Assembly: GCA_016987375.1 (NCBI GenBank)
Contig: PJRA01000412.1
Coordinates: 1,069,237-1,115,645, forward strand
Direction of reading: 5' to 3'
DNA length: 46,409 nucleotides
Source: Brachionus koreanus
Taxonomy: Eukaryota; Rotifera; Eurotatoria; Ploima; Brachionidae
Shown here: in pieces, positions 21,201-31,420 of the stretch
Layout: each line of letters opens with the position of its first letter
Position numbering within the stretch: position 1 is the first letter of the stretch
Notes under the pieces: model-generated
Seen by the model: only the letters and a program-made list of their open reading frames with translations
The model's database searches: none
What the model was told of the DNA's origin: nothing
Made by a program: the position numbers and the translations under genes

Positions 21201-23966
21201 AAAATTAAATCTATAATCAAATGAATTTTTTTTATAATAAATTAGTTTAGTCAATAAGAAATGTGCTGTGAGTTGCAAAATTTATTTTTTCTAAGTTTTG
21301 AAAATCAATTTTCTAAATACAATAGATCACAAAATGAAAATGTATGCCCTGAAACCACTTGTATATACTCCTAAATCGTTTCGCTGTTGAAGACTTTTCC
21401 TTTTTTTGTAAAGTACAAGTTAACTATTAAAAAAAGTTTAACAAAAAGATTATAAAATGAATAATTATCGAAATTTAAAAAAATTTTTTTTTGCTAAATT
21501 ACATTGCCTCAAAGTCTTAAAAGCATTCATTGAAATTAATAATAAAAATAAAAATTAGAAAAATTTTAATTAAATTATATTTAAAAAGTTGCCAGATTAT
21601 TTTAACTATAACCTTAATCATCTGAAACTAATATTTTTTATTAAATTTATACTGAATAATAACTGATTTGGGGAAAATTTTAATGAAAATTGAGGGCTTT
21701 AAAAGGGTAATGTGAAATTTTAGTACAAAAATTACATTACAAAAAAATAAAATTAATACTAAGCTCTTCAAAAACTAAAATTTATTGCATATTTTAAACA
21801 ATTTTTTCAGTGCATTTTACAGAAAAATAAAATGTATTTACACAGCTTATAATTCATTTGTACAAATTTTTACTATAATGTTGCAATGTTTACAGAACCA
21901 TTTATGCATATCTAGATAAAAAATCATAACGTTTCTTTTTTTGGGTTTCTTCTTCTTTTTATATTTTATATTAAAATTTTATAGTTTCTTTAAAATATAT
22001 TTCAACAAACTTTTTTTTTCATAAAAGCTGACACATTGTTTCAAAATAAATTAATGGAAAGATCTTCTGATAATAATTTATTTTGATAGTGATTTAATAG
22101 ATTTTTTAAGCTGGTTTGGCTTATGGTGGTCTAAAAAGAGAATTTTTCAACAATTCTCCAAATACTCAATCTTCGTTTAATAGACAAGTTTCCGAAGGAT
22201 ATGGCGGCCACATAACATACACCCAAGATTTATGGATACTTCCAGTAATTTCTCTATTCAATCAAGATATGGCGAAGAATATACTAAATTCGAGGCTAAG
22301 ACGTGGTTTGAACACAGACCACGTGAGTGTATATCAGCAAGCTAGGAACAATGCAGATCAAGAGGGTTATCAAGGTTTAAGATATGCATGGCAACAAGGT
22401 GATTATGGTATTGACGTAAGTTCAACTGAAGATGAACGAAAGAACAAAATTCACACCAGTGCTGATATTAGTTTTGGCGTTCGTAGTTATCTCAGAGCCA
22501 CACACAATAGAGAATATGTTTTGCAATCTTTGTCTAGCGATTCCCAAGTAAGAGGTGAAGATTTTATAAATCAAATTGCACAATATTGGAATAGTAGATT
22601 TCAATTAGACTCAGTTAGTAATCTTTATGAGATAAAAGGTTGTTTTTTTAAAAAAAAAAGCAAAATTTAGTTTAAAAAAAATTTTTAAGGTGTTTCTTTT
22701 GGAGAAAAAACTCAAAGCCGTTTGGTAGACAATGACATCTTTACTAATTATATTGCTGCTTTGTCTCTTGATACCTATAAATACATACTCCGTATCACTG
22801 ATAGGTTACTATTTAATTTAATATAAATAAAATTTTTAGAATATTTTTTTAATTTATTTTAGAGATCCTTATGATTCAAGAAATGTTCAAACTGTGCGAG
22901 ATTATGATGAAAAAATAAATCGAGTTAAACTTCCATATGATAATTTGAGACAACTTTATTTGGAATATGACAATTTTAACTCTCAACAAAATGGAGAAAC
23001 ATGGGCACCATATTTGAATTATCCGCTTGGCAAAAAATTGACCTATGCTGAAAAAAAAATTCTTTACGACTCATATTCTTCAGTAATTATCTTAGCTAAA
23101 TTTGAAAAAAAAAAAAAAAAATTTTTCTTTTAAAAAAGCAATTACAAACTGATGGAAAAAGTCTTTTGGCTTATTCGTCATTTTTGGTAGGATATTCTGA
23201 GCTTAATGAAGACAATAAAGCCCGTGACTATTTAAGCCGAATTACAAATCATTTTAGTGAACCTTTTATGGTAAATTGACAAAAAATAATATTAAAAAAA
23301 ACTAATTTATTTGTTTTATAGATCATGAGCGAATATCCCAATTCTAATTCTGCCCTAAATTCGCAAAATACTTTCAATTATTTGCCAGGATATGCAGCAT
23401 TTGTGTCAGGTTTCATTGCCGGATTTTGTGGAGTGAGATACCAAGATTTTCAATTAGATTTAGTTTATCCATCAGAGAACTTTGCCGAATATCAGGCTCA
23501 AGTATCATCGTCACAATTTCCAGTATTCAAACAACCTGCTTTGAATACAGAACATTGGAATATAACAGGATTAATGTTTCGAGGCAATCGTTTGGATATA
23601 ATTTACGATCTTAGATCTAAATCTGTGGAAATACGCAATAGAAGAGCTAATGATCAGTCGGGTCAAGTTGACGACATGCTTGAGGTGATCAGTTATGAAG
23701 GAACACAAATGATAGTCAAGCCTTTAAGAATTGGGGATACAGTAACAATCAGCCTTAGCACTGAGCTCTGGTCCTATGCTCCGAAGAGAAGTCGCCTGCA
23801 AAGAAATCACTATTCAGATAACATGCACATTTTGGCAACTGTTTACCCAATTCAGTATAATAATCAAATTTTAAAAGCGTCTAATTCGGGAAAAATTCTC
23901 AAATATAACTCTATTTCTTTATATTTGTTGGCATTTGTAATCTTTATCCGACAACTCGTTGAATAA
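18236..23966 (+). CDS. Secreted GH65 glycoside hydrolase-like protein (PGGHG/ATHL1 type)
   Basis: Eleven exons join in frame to 943 residues: 18236-18501, 18555-18640, 18701-18826, 18890-19196, 19245-19368, 19422-19704, 22111-22638, 22690-22804, 22863-23082, 23139-23270 and 23322-23966. The family includes protein-glucosylgalactosylhydroxylysine glucosidase, which trims glucose from collagen. A signal peptide (1-20) and a hydrophobic C-terminal tail (about 920-938) suggest a secreted, membrane- or GPI-attached form; the human enzyme lacks a signal. GH65 landmarks include GLAYGG (399-404), GGHITYTQDLWILP (429-442), GYQGLRYAW (483-491) and FMIMSEYPN (about 729-736). The W-D-T-E/D glucose-binding motif reads Y-T-Q-D, and the general-acid G-x-E reads G-I-D (Asp499). 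The probable base in M-S-E (Glu733) is kept. Activity is therefore uncertain. AG directly before the ATG may be a splice acceptor. Confidence 0.82.
19705..22110 (+). other. Large intron 6 of the GH65 gene (2.4 kb)
   Basis: Bounded by GTAAGT and a TTTTTTAAG acceptor. It holds the MITE at 19772-19999. The rest is AT-rich with no exon-like frame that would insert into the GH65 protein, since the protein pattern is continuous from ...YGVSP to AGLAYGG. The other introns of this gene are about 50-60 nt. Confidence 0.7.
19772..19999. mobile_element. Short non-autonomous piggyBac-like element (MITE)
   Basis: TTAA (19772-19775) and TTAA (19996-19999) flank terminal inverted repeats. CACTCAAAGTACCGG at 19776-19790 pairs with CCGATCCTTTGAGTG at 19981-19995, 13 of 15 positions. 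The 220-bp interior is AT-rich without a coding frame. TTAA target duplication with CAC/CCC ends is typical of the piggyBac superfamily, and the size fits a MITE. It sits inside a host intron. Confidence 0.65.
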
Positions 23967-24316
23967 ATTTTAAATTTTTTTTTAGAATTTTTACTTTTAA
24001 TAATAAAAAAACAAACAACGAGTTGTTTTTAATAAAAGTTTAATAATAATTTTTTTTTATTTATTTAAAGTTTCCATAAATTGAATATGTTTCATTAATA
24101 GAATAAAATATTTTTGAAATTTTCTAATAATACCAAGCTAACAATGATAAGCAGATAAACTAGTATTTTGCATTTGATGTGTGAAACAAAATTAATTAAA
24201 GACAAGGATTTTAAAAAATAGAATTAAATATTTAAATCTATAAGTTGGTTATTATTTTTTTATATTTAAGTTAATAAACCAATTATTAAAATAAAAAGTC
24301 GGTTTTAAAGTTAAAT
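23967..24316. other. Convergent 3' spacer
   Basis: About 350 nt between the stops of the plus-strand GH65 gene and the minus-strand UQCRB gene. It contains an AATAAA-type run near 24001 and an AACAAACAACGAG sequence that repeats part of the end of the GH65 reading frame in inverted form (CAACTCGTTG at about 23952 and CAACGAGTTG at about 24016), a possible terminator-like hairpin. Confidence 0.4.
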
Positions 24317-24801
24317 TTATTGTAATCTACCGGCATTCCAGTCGTCTCTTTCATTTTGTTCATTAACAACCTGTTCAATAAATGGCTTTAAATATGAAAC
24401 ATCCTAAAAAATTAATAACAAGTTTAATTTAATTTATAGAAGCTTGTTAGCTTACTTGTTCTGGTTTTGTCCATTCAGCCTCTGGCAAAACGGATTTACC
24501 AGAACTCAAATTGATTGCTCTTGCTAGTCTGTATTGTCTTTCTTGGAAAACATCTCCAGGCAAGCGTCTTAAGGCTTCTCTGACTGTATCGTTCTCTTTG
24601 ATAAGATCATCCGACAATAGACCATATTTTAAATATTTTGATAGTGGGAATAATGCTTTGTTTAAACCTTGAGTTGCAGTTCCTTTAAAAATATTTAGTC
24701 ATTGTTAGGCTTTCTTTGATGATTATTTTTAAAAAACCTTTGATCACACCAGTTTCTGCTAATTTTCTGGCGAACGCAAGAGTAGCTTTCAATTGAGCCA
24801 T
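24317..24801 (-). CDS. UQCRB: Cytochrome b-c1 complex subunit 7 (UQCRB/QCR7)
   Basis: Nuclear-encoded mitochondrial subunit of respiratory complex III, located on the matrix side and needed for assembly. Three exons (24801-24738, 24682-24456, 24403-24317) give 125 residues; the human protein has 111. Diagnostic stretches are KYLKYGLLSDDLIKEND in exon 2, followed by VREALRRLP, then R-x-x-R-x-x-R-A-x-x-L and the exon-3 region beginning DVSYLKPFIEQV and continuing into the Arg/Asp/Trp-containing C-terminus. The start at 24801 (MAQLKATLAF) fits the family's short N-terminal helix without a cleaved presequence. Splice junctions are GT-AG with phases 1 and 0. It is divergent from ODAD3 across about 1.4 kb of AT-rich DNA. 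Confidence 0.95.
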
Positions 24802-26175
24802 CTTTAAATTTCCTTAATAGATAAACAGTTATTAATATTTCATTCAACTAAATAAAAACAAAATAAAAGGTATGCAAAATCATTCTGGTAATATTTTTTC
24901 ATATATAAATTTTAAATAAGCAAGATTTTGGCTATAAAGATGCATGACGCGATATGGAGTTGTGTAGAGTTTTAATTTTGCAATATTTTCTAACCTTTTT
25001 ATCTTGCAACTAGTCTTGTTTCAAAATTGTCTTATTGGCATGTTTACTTAAATGCCAATATTTATCAAAAATCTATTTCTTTCTAAAATTCTCAATTGAA
25101 AATAAAAAATTATTTAATAAAATAATTATCAAATAATCAAATTAATTATTTTATTAAAGTAGTTGTAAGAATATTTGAATATCTAAAAAAATAAATTAAT
25201 ATTACAATTAAAATGAATTTATAGATTTTTAAATTATCATAAGAACAAATTTGTAAGTAGCCTACTTGGAATCTTGGTCTTAGTTTTGATGAACTGTTCA
25301 AATTTAAATATTATGGTTCTAAGAAGTCTAATAATTTGGAATAAATAACCAAAGATAAATTGTAAGAAGCATCTTTAAAGATTTTTAGATTTATTAAACA
25401 GTTAAAAAAATCATCAAGAGCATTTAATACTGAGTTAATCAATAATTAAAAAGAGAATTTTAGGAATCTAATTTGATTTAATATTTTTTGAAAATTAACT
25501 GAATTTTTTAACTATTTAAATAAAAAAAATAATTATCTTTCATTTCAAAATGTTCAGATAATTGATGTTTGCAATTTCTTATTAAACGATATTTCCATTA
25601 TTTGACTTAAAGAAAGTTTTTCATTAACAATCATTTCGTTAATAATCAATTAAATCAACTACTCCAAGTGAATAAATATAAATGGCACGGCTATTTTAAT
25701 AACATACAATAATAATTATTTTATCATTGAAGGGATCTATCAGATAGTTGTTTTATTTAGAATATACTTTTAATATTTTTGAATATAAATACTTGAAACG
25801 TCTATTTCTGTTTTAAAAATAATTATTAAAGTACAAATTTTTAAAATCAATCGAGCCAAATTAATATCTTATTAAACTTTATATCTTTTTTGATATTTAA
25901 AATAATATTTTATTATTACTTAAAAAAATAAAATAAACAAATTTAGAATATTTATTTTTAATTTAATAAAATTTTTTCACTTTATCATTTTTTACTTAAG
26001 ATTTTTCCCTTTAAAATAGGTTCTTAGTTACCAGAAAGGAGTTTGTTTCCATGACAATAAAAGTAAAATTATTACTAAACACATAAAACGATTTATTTTC
26101 TTTAAATTATAATAAATCTTTATAAAGCTAAGTTTGAATACAAAAATAATTTTTTTAGATAATAATTGTAGGAAT
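24802..26175. other. Divergent intergenic region between UQCRB and ODAD3
   Basis: Must contain both promoters. It is AT-rich throughout. No exon, RNA gene or repeat was recognised, and no distinct TATA or Inr motif can be picked out. Confidence 0.4.
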
Positions 26176-28552
26176 ATGGAAAATATATCCATTGGTGAAA
26201 AAATCGAAGAGCTAAAACAAAAATTAGCTCTCTTGGGTAATCTTCAAATTTTTAGAATATTTTTTTTCTAAATCAAATAAATACTGTAGATGGTGATAGA
26301 AAAGCATTTACTGAAAATGCCGAATGGACTAAGCGCAAAAATCACGAAAAAATTGAACAGCTTAGAAAAGAAAATAGAGAATTAAGACATAAATTGAAAG
26401 ATTTGATTGAGGTAAAAATTACTCTAATAAAATCGAATAAATCATTTGAACTTCTGTGATAAAGGGTGATGAAAAAGTTCTTAACAAAGCCTTTAGCGGT
26501 CGCCATTCGGAAAGAGTGGCATTAAAGAACAAAACTGGCGATGTATTTTTATTTGTCTTTCTATCAACACATACTTAAATTATAGTTTAGACTGCTATCA
26601 CAATTGTGGACCAAAAACACAGTGACCATATCAAGAGACTAAATGCAATTAAGCACGAAAATGCTACTAAACTCAAACAACTGGAAGAATTACAAACTAG
26701 GTACAATCAAATGATTAAGGATGCTGATGAGGCTGTTAAAACTGATGCAGGAGAATCCGAAACAGCAATGGTAATATCATCCGAATTGAATATAAAAATA
26801 TTAATTTATTCTTTTTCAGAGACTAAGACTCTTGGAAAATAGATTAAATAAGGCAGAATTGAAATGCAATGAGGCTCTAACTATTCAGCGAACTTACAAT
26901 CAAATTAAAGCTCATTTATTACAAGTAAAGCTTAAAATAAATAAAATTAAGTTATTTATAAAAATTTTCATTTCCAGGAAAGCTTGACTTACAGTAATAG
27001 ATTGGATGATCTTGAGAAACAAATTGAAAAATCAAATGAAGAGTTTAAGAAATTGAGAGTGATCAACAAAGATGCATCTTTTGCTAAAGAAAACGCTTCA
27101 AATGAATTCTCTAAATTCGAGCAAAAAGTTTACAAGTAGTTCTAAATTAGATAATAGAAAAATTTATTTATTTTACTAAAAAAAATTGATAAGGGAACGA
27201 AAAGAACGGGAGGTTTATTTAGAAAGCATGAAAAAAGAAGCTGAACAAAAGAAACTACAAGCTGAACGAATTGATCGTCGATTGGTAAACGCTTAATTAT
27301 TTTCTATCCTATAATTATTCATATGTTGTATTGTTTATTAGTTGCAAAGACCATCAACACCCCCTGAAGATATTACTAAAGAAATGACCGAAGCAGAACG
27401 TGAAAAAATAAGCTCATTTGAAGAAGCCTTCGAAAAGATTAAAGAAGAGACCGGAGTTAATTCAATGGCTGTATGACATTAATTAGAATAACAAATTTGA
27501 ATTCAAAAATTTATTTTAAACTAAATTAGGAAGTTGTGGAGAGATATAAGGGCCAAGGCGAAAAAACAACTCGCCTAGAAGCTGATAAAGCCGATGCATT
27601 GGAAAAGATTGCCAAATTAAAAGATGAAAAAGAGAATTTGGTTAAAAAATTTGAAGAAATGAAATATTCTGGAGAGCAAAAAATGTCTGAGTATGAATCT
27701 TTTGTTATTTTTGCTTTACGAGTTTTTGAAAAATCAAGTCCAAAACTTGTATTAATTAATATAATTTTTCTGACTGAATCATTTTAATAAATATCTAAAT
27801 TTTTATAAATTAAAACTTTGAAAATTAAAAAGAAATAACGATTTATATATATATATATTTTTTTTTTTTTTAATTTTCAAAATAGCATTAAAATTTCTAT
27901 AATCCAGACTTAAAGCATTCTTATATCAATTTTTAACTTTTTTGTTCTAAAATTTTAATCAACAAGGGGACAAAGAACCATTGAAGAACAAGAGGATAAA
28001 TTACAGAAGGAAGAACAGCATAGAGATACAGCCAGAGTGAAGATGGAACAAACTAGACGTCTCTTGGTTCAAGTTAAATCTGATATAGAGCATTTGGCAA
28101 ACAAAGTTCATCATTTAAAAGCTGTAATATTTTTTAAGCAAAAAGATTAATATATTTTAATTGATTGATTAATTAAGACCAAAAGTCATGTTGCTTCAAC
28201 TGTGATTTCTCCAAAATCCGATGAATTCGTTTTAGATTTGCTTAGTGTAACTGAAGAAAAATTGATCAAGTTGTATGAAGATTTAGAAGCTCAAAAAATG
28301 AACGAGACAAAACAACAGATGAAAGAGGAAGGTTTCTATTTTGCCAATGCTCTTGAAGCCAAGCTACCGCCACATAATACAAGAATTAGTTTTCCAAATA
28401 AAGCTGGCGATCGTGGATTCGATGACGAAGACGGAAGTGGTGACGAGGGAACTGAAGATTTTCGCGGATATAGAGAACAAATTAAGCAAGCCTCTAAGCA
28501 AATTGTGGACTCAAAGACTAAGCGTAATCAAATAAAAAAAAATAAGAAATAG
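26176..28552 (+). CDS. ODAD3: Outer dynein arm docking complex subunit 3 (ODAD3/CCDC151)
   Basis: Coiled-coil axonemal protein that helps fix outer dynein arms to doublet microtubules in motile cilia. Eleven exons join in frame to 538 residues (human about 595): 26176-26236, 26290-26411, 26465-26542, 26591-26770, 26820-26924, 26978-27135, 27194-27284, 27342-27470, 27530-27690, 27967-28123 and 28178-28552. The N-terminal motif LLDGDRKAFTENAEWTKRKN, followed by an I-x-x-L-R-x-E-N-x-E-L-R stretch, is the family signature. Almost the whole protein is Glu/Lys/Leu heptad coiled coil, ending in an acidic Gly/Asp patch (DDEDGSGDEGTED) and a Lys-rich tail. Intron 10 (27691-27966) carries an (AT)n/T-run microsatellite at about 27845-27871. 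A polyadenylation-type AATAAA lies at 28663-28668. It implies that the organism has motile cilia or flagella. Confidence 0.9.
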
Positions 28553-28662
28553 AACATAATCAATTGTTCTAAAATTTTATCTAAATTAAAGTAATCACTT
28601 GTTACTTTAATTTATTTTTTGAAATTTATATTTTTATCTAAAAAATTATTTAAATAAATTCT

Positions 28663-28668
28663 AATAAA
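28663..28668 (+). terminator. Candidate polyadenylation signal of ODAD3
   Basis: AATAAA lies 111 nt after the ODAD3 stop and is followed by a T-rich stretch. In DNA this AT-rich the hexamer is common by chance, so support comes from position only. Confidence 0.4.
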
Positions 28669-28747
28669 GTTTTTATTCTTTAAAAAAATAAAATAAATCA
28701 ATAAATGTCAATAAATATTTTGATTATTGATTAAGCTTGAGTAAAAG

Positions 28748-28975
28748 TTAAGTTAATAATTTTACATTTTTGCTTTTTGTACCAAAATTTACATACAAAA
28801 GAATACAAAAGTTAGATACAAAAGGGTTTTTTTCCTTATTCACTCCTTGTGGAGCATAGGTCATTACTTTTGAATTCCACTCATGTGGATCTTTTGCCTT
28901 TACCCTTTTTCCTACCCACGAACTTAATGGCCCTGAATTTGTTATTTTGTATAGGCAAGTGTACACTGGCCTGAG
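28748..28975 (-). other. Unidentified coding-like segment
   Basis: On the minus strand an open frame entered after an AG acceptor-like site (about 28977) reads DLRPVYTCLYKITNSGPLSS, then WVGKRVKAKDPHEW and further residues. The first 50 residues are compositionally normal for protein and the DNA is clearly richer in G+C than its flanks. After about 28810 the frame becomes low-complexity. I do not recognise a family. It may be an exon of a small unknown gene or a fragment of one; no partner exon was found upstream in 28980-29240. Confidence 0.35.
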
Positions 28976-30649
28976 ATCCTTAATGGATATAATAAAAGTA
29001 AGAATTTATTTATTTTAAATTAGATAAATAAAACAAATATTCTTAAATTGAAAGAATTATTAAATAAATTGTAAAATTAATTTGCCAAAATAGATTCTTT
29101 AAAAATTTTAAAAAAATAAATCATTGTTTTTAATTGTCTCTATGATTATTCATTTAAATTATAAAATTTTCTTGTTTTTTGTGTGCTGTTTTAAAATATA
29201 AAAAATCTTAATGAATTTTTTATTTAAAAATGGAAAAACATGAAATAAAAATTAAAAAAGTTAAATTAAATTTAAATTACCATATATATTTTCTTTTTTT
29301 CATTGGTAAAATTGCTATTTTTACTATTAATTACAAGCTAAAATGTCTAGATATTTCGATTACAACTAAATTAATTAATAGAGAGAATTTTTTCTTAACT
29401 TTTACTAATTTGTTCATTTTTAAAAATATTTATTTATAAAATTTGTTAAGACTGATTAAAAAATACTTGAAAAAAACCCAATATTTTTCACGTAACTTTT
29501 CAACATAAACATTTTTGCTAAATACTTAAAATAACATGATATTTATGTTGATTTATTTGTTTGTAAATCATTAGATCTTGATAGCAAGCTGAAAAGAATG
29601 AAATAAAATCATAGAAAGCTTTAAAAGATAAAATGACTGAATATTTTTTTGTGCATTGTTGTCCAATAATTTAACATAATTTGCAAAAAAAATAATTTTA
29701 TTGGTGTTTTGATAAAATTTTGTGAACAATTTTTACGGGCATTAGTATTTTACTTTTAAAATTTTAACATTGATCATGTAAATATCGAAATATATTTTTT
29801 ATTTGGAAATTTAAATTTAACTCCATTAATTTTTAAGTAAAACAAAAAAGATTAGTATATATTTGAATAATATAACAAGCTTAAAAATCAGATTGATCGA
29901 GCAATTTAAGAAAATTAGTCACAGAAAGAATTATGAAAATTGGGATCAATTATTTCCAAATGTAATTTTATGAATGTCAAAAAAAAATATTTAAAAAGAA
30001 GCTAAACTACTTTTTTTTTCTATTAGACTAATTAAAGAAAAAAATACATATTATTGTGTAATTTATTATTGTTAAGATGGAAAAGCAGAGCTTGACCAGT
30101 ACTCTTAAAGCTATCTTGAAGCTAGAGTTAAGACTTTAATTTAAATTTCGTTTTATAATTTAGCTTAAAAACACTGGAAACAAAGTCAGACTGGTTTTTT
30201 GAAAGACATCAAATTAGATAATTGATATACATAATTAATTGGCAAGGAAATAAGAGACTTTAATTCAAACAAAGACGCATCGAACCACGCCAAAATTCGA
30301 ACTCCACTAGCTACCTAATGTTTTTTGAATTTTGAATTAACTTTAATTAATTAGTATATATTCTGCTTTTATTTTTATTTTATTTATTAAATAATTGTGG
30401 GAGAACGCCTCTGGGTTTGTCTGAATAGCTTTTGCTTTCATTTAAACCCTAAAATTTGAAATTTTTAGATTTTTAAAAAATAAAAGAAGTAAAAAGATGG
30501 TTAAAGTATTAGATAAAATTTACTTAAATGTATTAATAGAATACTGAAAAATTTATAGCTTATTACAAAATAAAGTTATAAATTATAAAAAGATTATAGA
30601 AGTTTTTTTTTAAACTAAGTTAATAAATAAATAATGCTTTTATTTTTAA
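28976..30649. other. AT-rich intergenic stretch
   Basis: No gene recognised. A short open frame at 29230-29439 is low-complexity Lys/Ile/Phe/Asn and is not credible. A minus-strand block at about 30275-30335 has weak similarity to tRNA box A and box B sequences but does not fold as a tRNA. Confidence 0.4.
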
Positions 30650-30892
30650 TTTTCTATACTTTATCAACTGGGTAATAATTGCGGTGTAGATGATCAATTC
30701 AATGTAGTAATTTCTGCGTTAGATCCAAGCCGTTGCTCAGAAAAGGAACTTGAAAAGGAGATGAACATCTTTCCATTATCCGCTAGGATCGAAAAAACGA
30801 CAATAATCCTTTTTTCTAACAAGAGGCTGGAAAGAGGGCTAAAGTCGCTCCGAACTGCCTTGGATTTCATATCCAAATTATTTTTCAAATAA
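30650..30892 (+). other. Unidentified coding-like segment (possible exon or mobile-element ORF fragment)
   Basis: A frame open from about 30650 to the stop at 30890-30892 reads YQLGNNCGVDDQFNVVISAL, then DPSRCSEKELEKEMNIFPLS, and goes on with a Lys/Arg/Leu-rich end. Residue composition and the raised G+C of codons fit a real protein segment of about 65-80 residues. AG acceptor-like sites lie at about 30688-30689. No family is recognised. The antisense frame in the same place (30694-30888) looks like a shadow. Confidence 0.4.
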
Positions 30893-31189
30893 AATATTTT
30901 CTTTTAAGATTGAAGAATTAGGCGTCTACAAAACTAGTTCTTGGTAGAAATTTACGCTTAATCCCATGCCATGTAGTGCTGCAACCAAAATAACCAGTGT
31001 ACATTTGCTCTGTGAAATAAGTTTTTTTTTATTTAAACTTTTATTTACATATTTACATTAGTTACACATATAATAAAACTATACTAAAATAAAATAAAAT
31101 CCTACTGTCTAATATAAAAACAACTTCCATCTTTATCAACTCCCTCTCAACTATTCTCCACAATCTTTGATCATAATTTTTTCTCTATG

Positions 31190-31420
31190 ATGTCTAAAAA
31201 AGTGTAACTCATGAGATTTTTTTAAAAAAACATCTGGTTCATTTGGAACTAAAGGAATAAAATTTCTTGCCAAAAACACTTTCCAAATAGAACAACACAA
31301 CTCATATGTATACTTTCCCAAATGAAAAGCTAAAGCTTGACGGTTTGTCTTTATTTTGGGAAAATAATGATTCTGAAGATTTTAAGTTTTTTTCAGATTT
31401 ATCATCATGCCAAATAAAAT
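31190..31420 (-). other. Unidentified coding-like segment on the minus strand
   Basis: The minus strand between about 31375 and a stop at about 31160 reads NHYFPKIKTNRQALAFHLGK, then YTYELCCSIWKVFLARNFIP and LVPNEPDVFLKKSHELHFFR. Aromatic, Cys and Trp content is unlike translated AT-rich noise. An AATCTTCAG acceptor-like site sits just upstream. I cannot assign a family; a mobile-element protein fragment is one possibility. Confidence 0.35.

Noticed and set aside
22413..22470. Possible extra intron in the GH65 gene (GACGTAAGTTC resembles a donor)
   Set aside because: The translated segment has the same length as the matching region of the family, so it is coding.
29230..29439. 69-codon plus-strand open frame
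   Set aside because: Composition is low-complexity Lys/Ile/Phe/Asn, as expected from AT-rich DNA, with no motif or splice context.
30275..30335. tRNA or tRNA-derived SINE on the minus strand (TAGCTAGTGG and GGTTCGATGC resembling boxes A and B)
   Set aside because: The boxes are too close together and no acceptor or anticodon stem can be formed; at most a very decayed SINE head.
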